Source of the DNA: Rhodopseudomonas sp.
GTDB lineage: Bacteria; Pseudomonadota; Alphaproteobacteria; Rhizobiales; Xanthobacteraceae
Assembly (NCBI GenBank): GCA_016124795.1
Contig: WGNB01000002.1
Coordinates: 1 to 55,983, forward strand
DNA length: 55,983 nt
Direction of reading: 5' to 3'
The notes below the pieces were generated by a model that did no database searches, was not told where the DNA came from, and worked only from the letters and a program-made list of their open reading frames with translations. This document shows, piece by piece, positions 44,479 to 53,423 of the stretch. Position 1 is the stretch's first letter. Every line of letters begins with the position of its first letter. The position numbers were made by a program, and so were the translations under genes.

Positions 44479-44983
44479 ATTCGGCCTCGCGTTGATGCGG
44501 GCGCCTCACTGAAGCCGTCAGGGTTCGGTTACCGCTTGTCGGCTTGGCTCATCAGAGTTGCGGCGGCGCGGTCTATGTCCACAGCTCATTGCCCGATCGG
44601 TCCATTCCGGCTGCCCCGTCAGTGGGGTCTGGCGTATAAATGAGACGCGGCGGCGATTCGCTTCGATTCTCTCCACGATTCCGGGTCTGTCAGGAATCGG
44701 CTCTATCGTTGGTGAGGCGTATCGTGGGTTCAGCGTATCGCCAGCGCGGCTTGTCGCGCGCAAAGCTTGCCGCGCGTAACGCTCATTGCGGGCAACGGGC
44801 GAAGCGTTTTGTGCGTATAGCGTACCGCGGGCAAAACGCGGCGCGTCGCGCGCTTGAAGCGTGGCAACCCGCGTCTCGTTCCGTTTATCGATTCGCAGCG
44901 GCTGTCCCCGGGCGGTCTTCGCGAATCGGCTGGCGGTGCTTGACGACCGTGTTTGGGACTTACTGCGTTCGGGAACTCGTGCA
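44479..44983. promoter_or_regulatory. Structured leader/intergenic region upstream of popZ with GCGTA repeats
   Basis: About 500 bases without a gene. GCGTA occurs at 44717, 44733, 44774, 44813 and 44820; the first two are full GCGTATCG copies 16 bases apart. Two inverted repeats interleave with them: GCGCGGC/GCCGCGC (44744-44750 with 44769-44775) and GCGTTTTG/CAAAACGC (44804-44811 with 44832-44839). This could be a regulator-binding array or a folded mRNA leader. A short CCCC-GTCAGT-GGGG hairpin precedes TATAAA near 44633. Confidence 0.55.
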
Positions 44984-45718
44984 ATGAACCAACCGGCTAA
45001 GGCGCAAGAGCCTTCGATGGAGGAGATCCTCGCCTCCATCAGGCGTATCATTGCCGATGAAGATACCAGCAAGGCGGCCAAACCGCCGGTCGCGCCGCCC
45101 AAGCCCGCGCCGCCTCCGATGCCGGCCCCGCCGCCGCCGGCTGCCGTGGTTCCTCCGCCCGAACCCGTGAAGCCGCCGCCGGCCCCACCGGCCCCGGCCA
45201 ATAATCAGACCGCCATCGACGCCATGCTCGCCGACATGGAGGTTACGCCGAAGCCGGCTGCCGTCGCGCCGCCACCACCGCCGCCGTCGCCCAAACCGGT
45301 CGAACCGCCGCCGGCCGACATTCTCGATCTGACGGAGGCGATGACTGCGCCGTCACAGGCCAGCGTGTCGCCGTCGTTTCGCACCATCGATGCGGCGTCT
45401 GATGTGGTCTTTACCGATCGGCATCCCGATCCCGCCGCCGAACAGGCGATGCGGCTGGCCGGCGAGCCGCGGCGTCCGATGTCGAATTTCGACAGCGATA
45501 ATCAGGGCCTGATTTCCAGCGCGACGATGTCGGCGGTCGATAATGCCTTCAACTCGCTGGCTCATACCGTGCTCGGCAACAATGCCCGCACGCTTGAAGA
45601 TCTGGTCAAGGAAATGCTGCGGCCGATGCTGAAAGGCTGGCTCGACGACAATCTGCCGACCCTGGTCGAACGCATCGTGCGTGCCGAGATCGAACGGGTT
45701 TCGCGCGGCCGTTCCTGA
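44984..45718 (+). CDS. popZ: Polar organising protein PopZ (DUF2497 family)
   Basis: A 244-residue protein with the PopZ architecture: a short N-terminal helix (EPSMEEILASIRRIIADED, residues about 10-28) that binds partners, a long acidic and Pro-rich disordered spacer (about 30-160, many PPP runs), and a C-terminal oligomerisation domain (LEDLVKEMLRPMLKGWLDDN and LPTLVERIVRAEIERV). In Alphaproteobacteria PopZ self-assembles at a cell pole and anchors ParB-bound origins. The ATG at 44984 is chosen because the conserved N-terminus begins there; an in-frame extension of 41 residues lacks family features. Confidence 0.93.
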   Translation: MNQPAKAQEPSMEEILASIRRIIADEDTSKAAKPPVAPPKPAPPPMPAPPPPAAVVPPPEPVKPPPAPPAPANNQTAIDAMLADMEVTPKPAAVAPPPPPPSPKPVEPPPADILDLTEAMTAPSQASVSPSFRTIDAASDVVFTDRHPDPAAEQAMRLAGEPRRPMSNFDSDNQGLISSATMSAVDNAFNSLAHTVLGNNARTLEDLVKEMLRPMLKGWLDDNLPTLVERIVRAEIERVSRGRS

Positions 45719-45771
45719 TCCGTCGTCGCTGACCGGTTTGTGCCGGTTTGCGTCAACGGCCGAATGTGGCG

Positions 45772-47007
45772 CTAGATTCCCATCGCGGCGCGTTGCTTCA
45801 ACAGTCGCGACACCCACCAGCCCAGAGCGAACAGCATCGCGCCGGCGGCCAGAAACACCGGCACCGCGGTCAAGCGGTCGAAGGTAAAGCCGGCGGCGGC
45901 GACGCCGACGGTCTGGCCCAGATACAATGCCGATGAAAACAGGCCGAGCGCTGTGCCGCGCGCGGCCGGCGTCATCTGGGTGGCGTTGGTCTGCAATGTG
46001 TTGTGCAGCATGTAGAAGCCCAGTCCGGTGGCGGTGATCGCGACCGGCGCGATCCAGTAATGCGGCTCGAAGGCCAGCACCACATAAGCCAGGGCCAGCA
46101 GGCAGCCGCCGTACCAGCTCAGGCCGATCTGGCCGAGCCGGGCGACGAGACTGCGCACCGCCAGACTGTAGATCAGTCCGCCGATGGCGAAGAAGCCGAC
46201 GAACAGCCCGACCAGCGTGAACGAGACGTCGAAGCGCAGATGCAGGTCGGCGCCGACATAAGTGAAGGCGCCGAACATCGCGGCGGCTTCGATGAAGGCC
46301 ATCGCGATCACGCGGCGCGCCCAGGCCGAGCTCAGCACCGTGCGATAATCGGCGATGAAGCCGCGGCCTTGTGGCGCGGCGGCGCTCGGCTGGCGGGTGA
46401 CCGGGTTGCGCCACAGTTCGAACCACAGGCCGGCGGTGGCAATCGCCAGCAGCGTGCCCAAGATGAAGAACACGTTGCGCCAGCCGAAATAATCGCCGAG
46501 CACGCCGCCGGCGGCCTGACCGAACATCTGGCCGAGGATTTGCCCGGAGAGAAATGCGCCGAGCACCTGCTGGCGGCGTTCGTAGGGAATGACGTCGCCG
46601 ACAAAGGCCAGCGCGAAGGGGATGATCCAGCCGGTCGCCAAACCGCAGGCGAGCCTTGCCGCCACCAGCAGCGGCAGCGAGGAGGCGAGGCCGCAGGCAA
46701 ACACCATCAGCGTCGAGAAGGCGGCGGCGATCGAGACGCAGAGATATTTGCCGAAGCGGTCGCCGATCGGTCCGATAATCAGTTGCACCGAGCCGTGCGC
46801 CAGCAGGTAGAAGGTCACGACCGCCGAGGCCGCGCCGACCGTGACCGACAGGTCGGCGGCGATCTGCGGCAATAGCGTATCGGTCGAGCGGACCATCGCC
46901 TGGGCGGCGAAAGCGGCGATGGAAAGCAGGGCGATGGCGCTGGTGGTGCCGCCGGGGGCGGGCCCGGCAGGGGCTCGGTTGGCGGCCGTGGCTGGAATTT
47001 CCGGCAA
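45772..47007 (-). CDS. MFS transporter (drug/metabolite efflux type)
   Basis: A 411-residue inner-membrane protein with about twelve hydrophobic segments. LAHGSVQLIIGPIGDRFGKY between helices 2 and 3 is the MFS motif A (GxxxDRxGK), and YERRQQVLGAFLSGQILGQMFG with a Gly-rich helix 5 fits proton-driven antiporters. The closest class is the drug:H+ antiporter-1 group; the substrate is unknown. The start is TTG at 47007, supported by GAGGTG ten or so bases upstream; no ATG lies before the first helix. It lies between popZ (convergent) and valS (divergent). Confidence 0.9.
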   Translation of the reverse strand: MPEIPATAANRAPAGPAPGGTTSAIALLSIAAFAAQAMVRSTDTLLPQIAADLSVTVGAASAVVTFYLLAHGSVQLIIGPIGDRFGKYLCVSIAAAFSTLMVFACGLASSLPLLVAARLACGLATGWIIPFALAFVGDVIPYERRQQVLGAFLSGQILGQMFGQAAGGVLGDYFGWRNVFFILGTLLAIATAGLWFELWRNPVTRQPSAAAPQGRGFIADYRTVLSSAWARRVIAMAFIEAAAMFGAFTYVGADLHLRFDVSFTLVGLFVGFFAIGGLIYSLAVRSLVARLGQIGLSWYGGCLLALAYVVLAFEPHYWIAPVAITATGLGFYMLHNTLQTNATQMTPAARGTALGLFSSALYLGQTVGVAAAGFTFDRLTAVPVFLAAGAMLFALGWWVSRLLKQRAAMGI

Positions 47008-47032
47008 AAGTTGACACCTCGTAGGGCGGCAG

Positions 47033-47092
47033 GCTTTCTACCCCACCAACACCCCTAAAACGACACTCGAACGGTCCAGACCGCTAGAAAGC
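47033..47092 (+). promoter_or_regulatory. Inverted repeats in the valS leader
   Basis: GCTTTCTA (47033-47040) and TAGAAAGC (47085-47092) are perfect inverted repeats; inside them CGGTC-CA-GACCG (47072-47083) forms a small hairpin. TTGACA at 47011-47016 could be the -35 box of the valS promoter, with CTTTCT 17 bases later as a weak -10. The pair would fold into one stem-loop ending 20 bases before the valS start. Confidence 0.45.
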
Positions 47093-47112
47093 AAACCGAA
47101 AAAGCGAATCGA

Positions 47113-49974
47113 ATGATCGACAAGACCTACCAGCCGTCCGAAGTCGAAGGCCGCATCTACGCCGCCTGGGAACAGGCCGACGCCTTCAAGGCCGGCCGTC
47201 CGGAGCGCGCCGCCGCCGAGCCTTACGCCATTGTGATCCCGCCGCCAAACGTTACCGGCTCGCTGCATATGGGCCATGCGCTCAACAATACGCTGCAGGA
47301 CGTGCTGTGCCGTTTCGAGCGGATGCGCGGCAAGGACGTGTTGTGGCAGCCGGGGACCGATCATGCCGGCATCGCGACGCAGATGGTGGTCGAACGGCAA
47401 CTGGCCGAGCGGCAGCAGCCGGGCCGGCGCGAGATGGGCCGCGAGGCCTTCCTCAAGCGGGTCTGGGAATGGAAGGCCGAGTCGGGCGGCACCATCGTCA
47501 ATCAGTTGAAGCGTCTCGGCGCGTCCTGCGACTGGTCGCGCGAGCGCTTCACCATGGACGAGGGCCTGTCCAAGGCGGTCGTCAAGGTGTTCGTCCAGCT
47601 CTACAACGAAGGCCTGATCTACAAGGACAAGCGGCTGGTCAACTGGGACCCGAAGCTCCTGACCGCGATCTCCGATCTGGAAGTCGTCCCGGTCGAGACC
47701 AAGGGCAGCATGTGGCATCTGCGTTATCCGATCGAGGGCAAGACCTTCGATGCGGAAGATCCCTCGACCTATATCGTGGTCGCGACGACGCGGCCGGAGA
47801 CGATGCTGGGCGATAGTGGCGTCGCGGTGCATCCCGACGACGAACGCTACAAGGCGCTGGTCGGCAAGAACGTGATTCTGCCACTGGTCGGCCGCAAGAT
47901 CCCGATCGTCGCCGACGACTATTCAGATCCTGAAAAAGGTTCGGGCGCGGTCAAGATCACGCCGGCGCACGACTTCAACGATTTCGAGGTCGGCAAGCGG
48001 CACAATCTGGCGCAGATCAACGTGCTGACCATCGAAGGCAAGATCACCTTTGCCGACGAGGGCTTCAACGCGGTGCGCGGGCAGGCCGGCTTTGCCGAGA
48101 TCGGGGCGCTTGAAGGCGTCGACCGCTTCGCGGCGCGCAAGCAGATTGTCGCGCGGCTGGAGGAAATGGGCCTTGTCGAGAAGATCGAGCCGCATGCGCT
48201 CAGTGTGCCGCATGGCGACCGTTCCAACGTCGTCATCGAGCCGTTCCTGACCGACCAGTGGTACGTCAACGCCGGCGAACTGGCCAAGCCCGCGCTGGCC
48301 GCCGTGCGCGATGGCCGCACCACCTTCGTGCCGAAGAACTGGGAAGCGACCTATTTCAACTGGATGGAAAACATCCAGCCGTGGTGCATCTCGCGCCAGT
48401 TGTGGTGGGGTCATCAGATTCCGGCCTGGTATGGACCGGCCGCTGGTCAGCCCAAGCCTCAAGATGGAAACACACCATTCTCGGTCTTTGTTGCTGTCGA
48501 CGAAGATGCAGCAATTGAACAGGCCCTCCACGCGTATTGTAGTTTCTATCATCAAGAAACTGGCATCGAGGTTGTTATCGTCGCTGACGCACAGGCAAGC
48601 GCAAGCCTTCGTCAAAATTCTATGGGGAAGAAGATTGGGATTTGGCGCGATGAGGACGTGCTCGACACCTGGTTCTCGTCGGCCTTGTGGCCGTTCTCGA
48701 CGCTCGGCTGGCCGGAAGGCACGCGCGAACTCAACCGGTTTTATCCGACCAACGCGCTGGTCACCGGCTTCGACATCATCTTCTTCTGGGTCGCCCGGAT
48801 GATGATGATGGGCTTGCATTTCATGAAGGACGGCAAGGGCGCGCCGGAAATTCCGTTCAAGGATATCTATATCCATCGTCTGGTGCGCGACGCCTCCGGC
48901 GCCAAGATGTCGAAGTCGAAAGGCAACGTCGTCGATCCGCTCGGCGTCATCGACGAGTTCGGCGCCGACGCGCTGCGCTTCACGCTGATGCGGGCGGTGG
49001 CGCCGAGCCACGACATCCGGCTCGGGCCGCAGGATGTCGAGAACAACCGCAACTTCGCGACCAAGCTGTGGAACGCCGCACGTTTCGTCGAGTTCAACGG
49101 CGCGGCTCGCGTCGAAGGCTTCGATCCGAAGTCGGCGAAGGAAACCCTCAACCGCTGGATCGCGCACGAGACCGCCAAGGCAGTCGCAGAGATCACCGCG
49201 GCGATCGAGACCTATCGCTTCGCCGACGCGGCCGGCGCGGCCTATCGCTTTGTCTGGAACGTCTATTGCGATTGGTATGTCGAACTGTCGAAGCCGGTGC
49301 TGACTGGCCCCGACGGCGCGGCCAAGGACGAAACGCGAGCGATGGCAGCCTGGGCGCTCGACGAAATCCTCAAGCTGTTGCATCCCTTCATGCCCTTCAT
49401 CACCGAAGAGCTGTGGCGGGTGACGGCCGAGCAGGGGCCGAAGCGCGACGCCATGCTGGCGCTGAGCCCGTGGCCGGCGCTCGACGGGCTTGCCAACGAT
49501 GCGGCCGAAGCCGAAATCGGCTGGGTCATCGACCTGATCACCGCGGTGCGCTCGATCCGTGCCGAGATGAACATCAACGTCAACATTCCGCTGGTGCTGG
49601 CCGGCGCGTCCGCCGAGACGCAGAGCCGCGCCGAGCGCTGGGCCGAGTTCATCAAGCGGCTGGCGCGGGTGTCGGAAATTTCGAACGCGGCGGCGCCGCC
49701 GAAGGGGTCGGCGCAGCTCGTGGTGCGCGGCGATTTGGTCGCGCTGCCCTTGGTCGGCGTCATCGATATCGCCGCCGAACGCACACGCCTCGCCAAGGAG
49801 ATCAAGAAGGCGGAAGACGACATCAAGCGCGTCGATGCCAAGTTGAGCAACGAAAAGTTCGTCGCCAATGCGCCGGAGGAGATCATCGACGGCGAGAAGG
49901 AAAAGCGCGCCGAGGCCGCCGACCGTCTCGCCAAGCTCACCGAGGCGCTGGAGCGGCTCAAGGGCGCGGCCTGA
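47113..49974 (+). CDS. valS: Valyl-tRNA synthetase
   Basis: A 953-residue class I synthetase that charges tRNA-Val. It has PPNVTGSLHMGHALNNTLQ (HIGH motif), the editing CP1 domain with TTRPETMLGDSGVAVHPDD, WWGHQIPAWYGP, DEDVLDTWFSSALWPFSTLG, the KMSKS motif in GAKMSKSKGN, an anticodon-binding domain and a C-terminal coiled coil (about 885-950). Residues about 445-512 (AAGQPKPQDG to KKIGIWRDED) are unlike the surrounding family sequence and are encoded by DNA of only about 50% GC against 68% just downstream. The reading frame stays open and both flanks are conserved, so the protein is likely functional. No strong Shine-Dalgarno is seen. Confidence 0.97.
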   Translation: MIDKTYQPSEVEGRIYAAWEQADAFKAGRPERAAAEPYAIVIPPPNVTGSLHMGHALNNTLQDVLCRFERMRGKDVLWQPGTDHAGIATQMVVERQLAERQQPGRREMGREAFLKRVWEWKAESGGTIVNQLKRLGASCDWSRERFTMDEGLSKAVVKVFVQLYNEGLIYKDKRLVNWDPKLLTAISDLEVVPVETKGSMWHLRYPIEGKTFDAEDPSTYIVVATTRPETMLGDSGVAVHPDDERYKALVGKNVILPLVGRKIPIVADDYSDPEKGSGAVKITPAHDFNDFEVGKRHNLAQINVLTIEGKITFADEGFNAVRGQAGFAEIGALEGVDRFAARKQIVARLEEMGLVEKIEPHALSVPHGDRSNVVIEPFLTDQWYVNAGELAKPALAAVRDGRTTFVPKNWEATYFNWMENIQPWCISRQLWWGHQIPAWYGPAAGQPKPQDGNTPFSVFVAVDEDAAIEQALHAYCSFYHQETGIEVVIVADAQASASLRQNSMGKKIGIWRDEDVLDTWFSSALWPFSTLGWPEGTRELNRFYPTNALVTGFDIIFFWVARMMMMGLHFMKDGKGAPEIPFKDIYIHRLVRDASGAKMSKSKGNVVDPLGVIDEFGADALRFTLMRAVAPSHDIRLGPQDVENNRNFATKLWNAARFVEFNGAARVEGFDPKSAKETLNRWIAHETAKAVAEITAAIETYRFADAAGAAYRFVWNVYCDWYVELSKPVLTGPDGAAKDETRAMAAWALDEILKLLHPFMPFITEELWRVTAEQGPKRDAMLALSPWPALDGLANDAAEAEIGWVIDLITAVRSIRAEMNINVNIPLVLAGASAETQSRAERWAEFIKRLARVSEISNAAAPPKGSAQLVVRGDLVALPLVGVIDIAAERTRLAKEIKKAEDDIKRVDAKLSNEKFVANAPEEIIDGEKEKRAEAADRLAKLTEALERLKGAA

Positions 49975-50119
49975 CGTAACGGCAGCAAGGCCGCTGGCTC
50001 TCGTATGCCGGCGGCCCGGCTGACCTGGTTTGCGCCATGTCAAGGCTCGGACGCGCGGGCGGGTATCCTATGGCTCCATTGGCGGCGTGACGCCCCCAAG
50101 ATGGACCCGGGAGACTGAC

Positions 50120-50806
50120 ATGACGACAGCGCGCAAGACCTTTCTGCTGGTGCCCGGCGCGTGGCACGGGGCGTGGTGTTATCGCCGTGTGCAGGATTTG
50201 CTGGAAGCCAAGGGCTTTCGGGTCCACGCGCTGAGCCTGACGGGTCTCGCCGACCGCTCGCATCTGGCCAGCGACGCCGTCAACATGGACACCCACATCG
50301 CCGACGTCGTCAATTTCGTGACCTGGGAAGACCTCAACGATTTCGTCCTGGTCGGTCATTCCTATGGCGGTCTGGTGGTGACCGGCGCCGCCGAAAAGAT
50401 CGGCGACCGGGTGTCGTCGATCGTTTATCTCGACGCCTTCATGCCGGAGAACGGTCAGTCGATGGCCGATATCGTCAAGCGCGAGATGCCGGTGACCGGT
50501 TTCACGCCGTCTTATCCGGCGGCGGCGATGGGCGTGCTGCCCGAGGACGCGGCCTGGGCCGACACCAAGCTGACGCCGCAGCCGGTCAACACCTATAACC
50601 AGAAGATGACGCTGACCGGCACCTACCAAAAGATCGCCAAGAAGACCTATGTGCGCACCCTCGGCTTCCCCAATCCGGGGATGCAGGCGACCTACGAGAC
50701 GTTCAAGCAGCGGTCGGATTGGCGAACCTTTACCATCGATTGCGGCCACGATCTGATGCTGGCCAAGCCGGTGGAAACCGCCGACCTGCTGGCGGCGGCG
50801 GTCTAG
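50120..50806 (+). CDS. Alpha/beta hydrolase, EstC-like esterase
   Basis: A 228-residue cytoplasmic alpha/beta hydrolase. FLLVPGAWHGAWCYRRVQ holds the HGAW oxyanion region, the nucleophile is Ser81 in GHSYGG, the acid is likely in YLDAFMPENGQ and the catalytic His is in DCGHDLML near the C-terminus. Plant and bacterial relatives are small esterases or hydroxynitrile lyases; the substrate is unknown. GGGAG stands seven bases before the ATG at 50120. It is a single gene between valS and the convergent glycosylase. Confidence 0.9.
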   Translation: MTTARKTFLLVPGAWHGAWCYRRVQDLLEAKGFRVHALSLTGLADRSHLASDAVNMDTHIADVVNFVTWEDLNDFVLVGHSYGGLVVTGAAEKIGDRVSSIVYLDAFMPENGQSMADIVKREMPVTGFTPSYPAAAMGVLPEDAAWADTKLTPQPVNTYNQKMTLTGTYQKIAKKTYVRTLGFPNPGMQATYETFKQRSDWRTFTIDCGHDLMLAKPVETADLLAAAV

Positions 50807-50830
50807 ACCGCAGCCGCTGCGGGGCGCGCG

Positions 50831-51406
50831 TCAGTCCTTGAAGGGTTTGCTCAGGAAGCGCGAGCCTTTCAGGCCGTAGCGCCAGGGCAAGTCGACCGCC
50901 TTGGTGATGCCGATGCGCGGGCCGGCAACGATCTCCGGTTCGGCCTCGCGCTCGCGCAGTTCGAAGGGTGGCCGGTCGAGCGCCAGTCCGTTATGCGCGA
51001 TGGTCACGGCCATCGCTTCGGCCAGCTTGCCGGGTCCCGAGCATAGCGCGCGCGGGTCGGTCAGGCCGCGCCGTCTTTGCATTGCAGCAATCCCGGCTGT
51101 CGGCTCAATCGCGCGGATCAGCACGGCGCTCGCCGAGCCTTGCGGCTCGCAGACAACGTTGAGGCACCAGTGAATGCCGTAGGAGCGGTAAACATAGGCG
51201 AAGCCGGGTGCGCCGAACATCACGCCGTTGCGCGGCGTCTGGCCGCCGTAGGAATGGGCCGCCGGGTCGGTGTGGTGATAGGCCTCGACCTCGACGACGA
51301 GGCCGCCGACGCCGTTAACCAACATCAGGCTGCCGATCAGGTCGGGGGCGACCTCGTGGACCGAGCGGTCGAAGAAGGAGCGGCGGATTTTACGCAATCT
51401 CGGCAT
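50831..51406 (-). CDS. mpg: 3-methyladenine DNA glycosylase (AAG/Mpg family)
   Basis: A 191-residue base-excision repair enzyme that removes alkylated purines. Characteristic motifs are [22 protein letters not shown] (with the catalytic Glu in VEVEAY), [29 protein letters not shown] and [12 protein letters not shown]. The length is typical. The ATG at 51406 has no strong Shine-Dalgarno. It is convergent with the hydrolase gene and divergent from ilvD. Confidence 0.95.
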   Translation of the reverse strand: MPRLRKIRRSFFDRSVHEVAPDLIGSLMLVNGVGGLVVEVEAYHHTDPAAHSYGGQTPRNGVMFGAPGFAYVYRSYGIHWCLNVVCEPQGSASAVLIRAIEPTAGIAAMQRRRGLTDPRALCSGPGKLAEAMAVTIAHNGLALDRPPFELREREAEPEIVAGPRIGITKAVDLPWRYGLKGSRFLSKPFKD

Positions 51407-51599
51407 TTTTCACGGTCGAACTCTGTGTCTCGCTTGCAACACCTTAGAAACAATTGAAGTCGTACAAGCCATCATGGTCCGCAGCGCCGCGATTTGGCCA
51501 TACCCTTCACCGAAATCGAAGGGGCCGAAATGCGGCGCCGGGGATATTAAGCCGTTGCGGAAGTTCTGGTTTTAAGGCCGGTCCAGATCGGGGCGACAG

Positions 51600-51616
51600 C
51601 CCGGGCCGGGTTTTTT
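51600..51616 (+). terminator. Short hairpin with T6 upstream of ilvD
   Basis: CCCG-GGC-CGGG (51600-51610) is followed by TTTTTT about 80 bases before ilvD. TTGACA follows at 51638-51643. The stem is only four base pairs, so this may be an attenuator-like element or chance. The rest of the 292-base gap (51407-51698) holds nothing else I can support. Confidence 0.35.
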
Positions 51617-51698
51617 AAAGGAGCCGTCGCACTTGTTTTGACAATGCCGTCCGGGCTGAACCGGCGGCGCAGGAAGAGGGCGGGGGCCCAAAGGTAAG

Positions 51699-53423
51699 AT
51701 GGACGCAAAGAACACATTGAAGTCGCGATTGCCGAGCCGGCATGCCACCGAAGGCGCCGAACGCGCGCCGCATCGCTCGTTCTATTATGCGATGGGCCTG
51801 ACCGAAGAACAGATTCACCAGCCTTTCGTCGGCGTCGCCTCGTGCTGGAACGAAGCCGCGCCTTGCAACATCGCGCTGATGCGCCAGGCCCAGGCCGCCA
51901 AGAAGGGCGTTGCCTCGGTCGGCTGCACGCCGCGCGAATTCTGCACCATCACCGTCACCGACGGCATCGCCATGGGCCATGCCGGCATGAAGGCGTCGCT
52001 GCCGTCGCGCGAAGTGATCGCCGACTCCGTCGAACTGACGATGCGCGGCCATGCCTATGACGCGCTGATCGGCATTGCCGGTTGCGACAAGTCGCAGCCC
52101 GGCATGATGATGGCGATGTGCCGCCTCAATGTGCCGTCGATCTACATCTACGGCGGTTCGATCATGCCCGGCACCTTCAAGGGCAAGCAGGTCACCGTGC
52201 AGGACGTCTACGAGGCGGTCGGCAAGCACTCGGTCGGCGAAATGTCGGACGAGGACCTGCTGGAACTCGAACAGAACGCCTGTCCGTCGGCCGGCGCCTG
52301 CGGCGCGCAGTTCACCGCCAACACCATGGCGACGGTTTCCGAAGCCATCGGCCTGGCGCTGCCTTATTCGGCCGGCGCGCCGGCGCCCTACGACATGCGC
52401 GACCGGTTCTGCGCGCTGGCTGGCGAGATGATCAAGGACCTGATCGTCAAGAATATCCGTCCGCGCGACATCGTGACCCGCAAGGCGCTGGAAAATGCCG
52501 CCGCGGTGGTTTCCGCGACCGGCGGTTCGACCAATGCGGCGCTGCATCTGCCGGCGATCGCGCATGAATGCGGTATCGAGTTCACGCTGTTCGACGTCGC
52601 CGAAATCTTCAAAAAGACACCATATATCGCAGATTTGAAACCGGGCGGCCGTTATGTCGCCAAGGATATGTTCGAAGCAGGTGGGGTGCCGAACCTCATG
52701 AAGACCATGCTCGAACACGGCTATCTGCACGGCGACTGCATGACCGTCACTGGCCGCACGATCGCGGAAAATCTGGCGAACGTGAAGTTCAACCCGGATC
52801 AGGATGTGGTGCGTCCGGCCAACAAGCCGTTGCTGGCGACCGGTGGTGTCGTCGGTCTCAAGGGCAACCTTGCGCCCGAAGGCGGCATCGTGAAGGTCGC
52901 CGGCATGAAGACCCTGAAGTTCACCGGCCCGGCGCGCTGCTTCGACGGCGAGGAAGCCTGCTTCGAGGCGGTCAAGAAGCAGGATTACAAGGACGGCGAC
53001 GTTCTGGTGATCCGTTATGAAGGGCCGAAGGGCGGCCCCGGCATGCGTGAGATGCTGTCGACCACGGCCGCGATCTACGGCCAGGGCCGTGGCGAGACTG
53101 TGGCGCTGATCACCGACGGCCGCTTCTCCGGCGCGACCCGCGGTTTCTGTGTCGGCCATGTCGGTCCGGAAGCCGCCGTTGGCGGTCCGATCGGCCTGCT
53201 GCGCGATGGCGACATCATCGAGATCGACGCCACCACCGGTACGCTCAACGTCAAGCTGAGCGACGCCGAACTGGCCGAGCGTAAGAAGAGTTGGAAGCCG
53301 CGCGAGAACGACGCGACCTCCGGGTATCTATGGAAGTACGCACAGCAGGTGGGACCGGCCGTCGACGGCGCGGTGACCCATCCGGGCGGTGCGGCCGAGA
53401 AAGAGTGTTATGCGGATAGCTGA
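51699..53423 (+). CDS. ilvD: Dihydroxy-acid dehydratase
   Basis: A 574-residue iron-sulfur enzyme of valine, isoleucine and leucine synthesis. The cluster Cys residues lie in CWNEAAPC, IAGCDKSQPGM and CPSAGACGAQFTANTM; FITDGRFSG-type LITDGRFSGATRGFCVGHVGPEA is near the C-terminus with GPKGGPGMREML. Length is normal for the 2Fe-2S or 4Fe-4S plant/bacterial type. AAAGGTAAG precedes the ATG. The start of the exoR-like gene lies within its last 14 bases, so the two are probably one transcript. Confidence 0.97.
   Translation: MDAKNTLKSRLPSRHATEGAERAPHRSFYYAMGLTEEQIHQPFVGVASCWNEAAPCNIALMRQAQAAKKGVASVGCTPREFCTITVTDGIAMGHAGMKASLPSREVIADSVELTMRGHAYDALIGIAGCDKSQPGMMMAMCRLNVPSIYIYGGSIMPGTFKGKQVTVQDVYEAVGKHSVGEMSDEDLLELEQNACPSAGACGAQFTANTMATVSEAIGLALPYSAGAPAPYDMRDRFCALAGEMIKDLIVKNIRPRDIVTRKALENAAAVVSATGGSTNAALHLPAIAHECGIEFTLFDVAEIFKKTPYIADLKPGGRYVAKDMFEAGGVPNLMKTMLEHGYLHGDCMTVTGRTIAENLANVKFNPDQDVVRPANKPLLATGGVVGLKGNLAPEGGIVKVAGMKTLKFTGPARCFDGEEACFEAVKKQDYKDGDVLVIRYEGPKGGPGMREMLSTTAAIYGQGRGETVALITDGRFSGATRGFCVGHVGPEAAVGGPIGLLRDGDIIEIDATTGTLNVKLSDAELAERKKSWKPRENDATSGYLWKYAQQVGPAVDGAVTHPGGAAEKECYADS

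Noticed and set aside
51474-51575. Leader peptide for ilvD attenuation
   Set aside because: The 33-codon frame has no run of Ile, Val or Leu codons and no convincing ribosome binding site.
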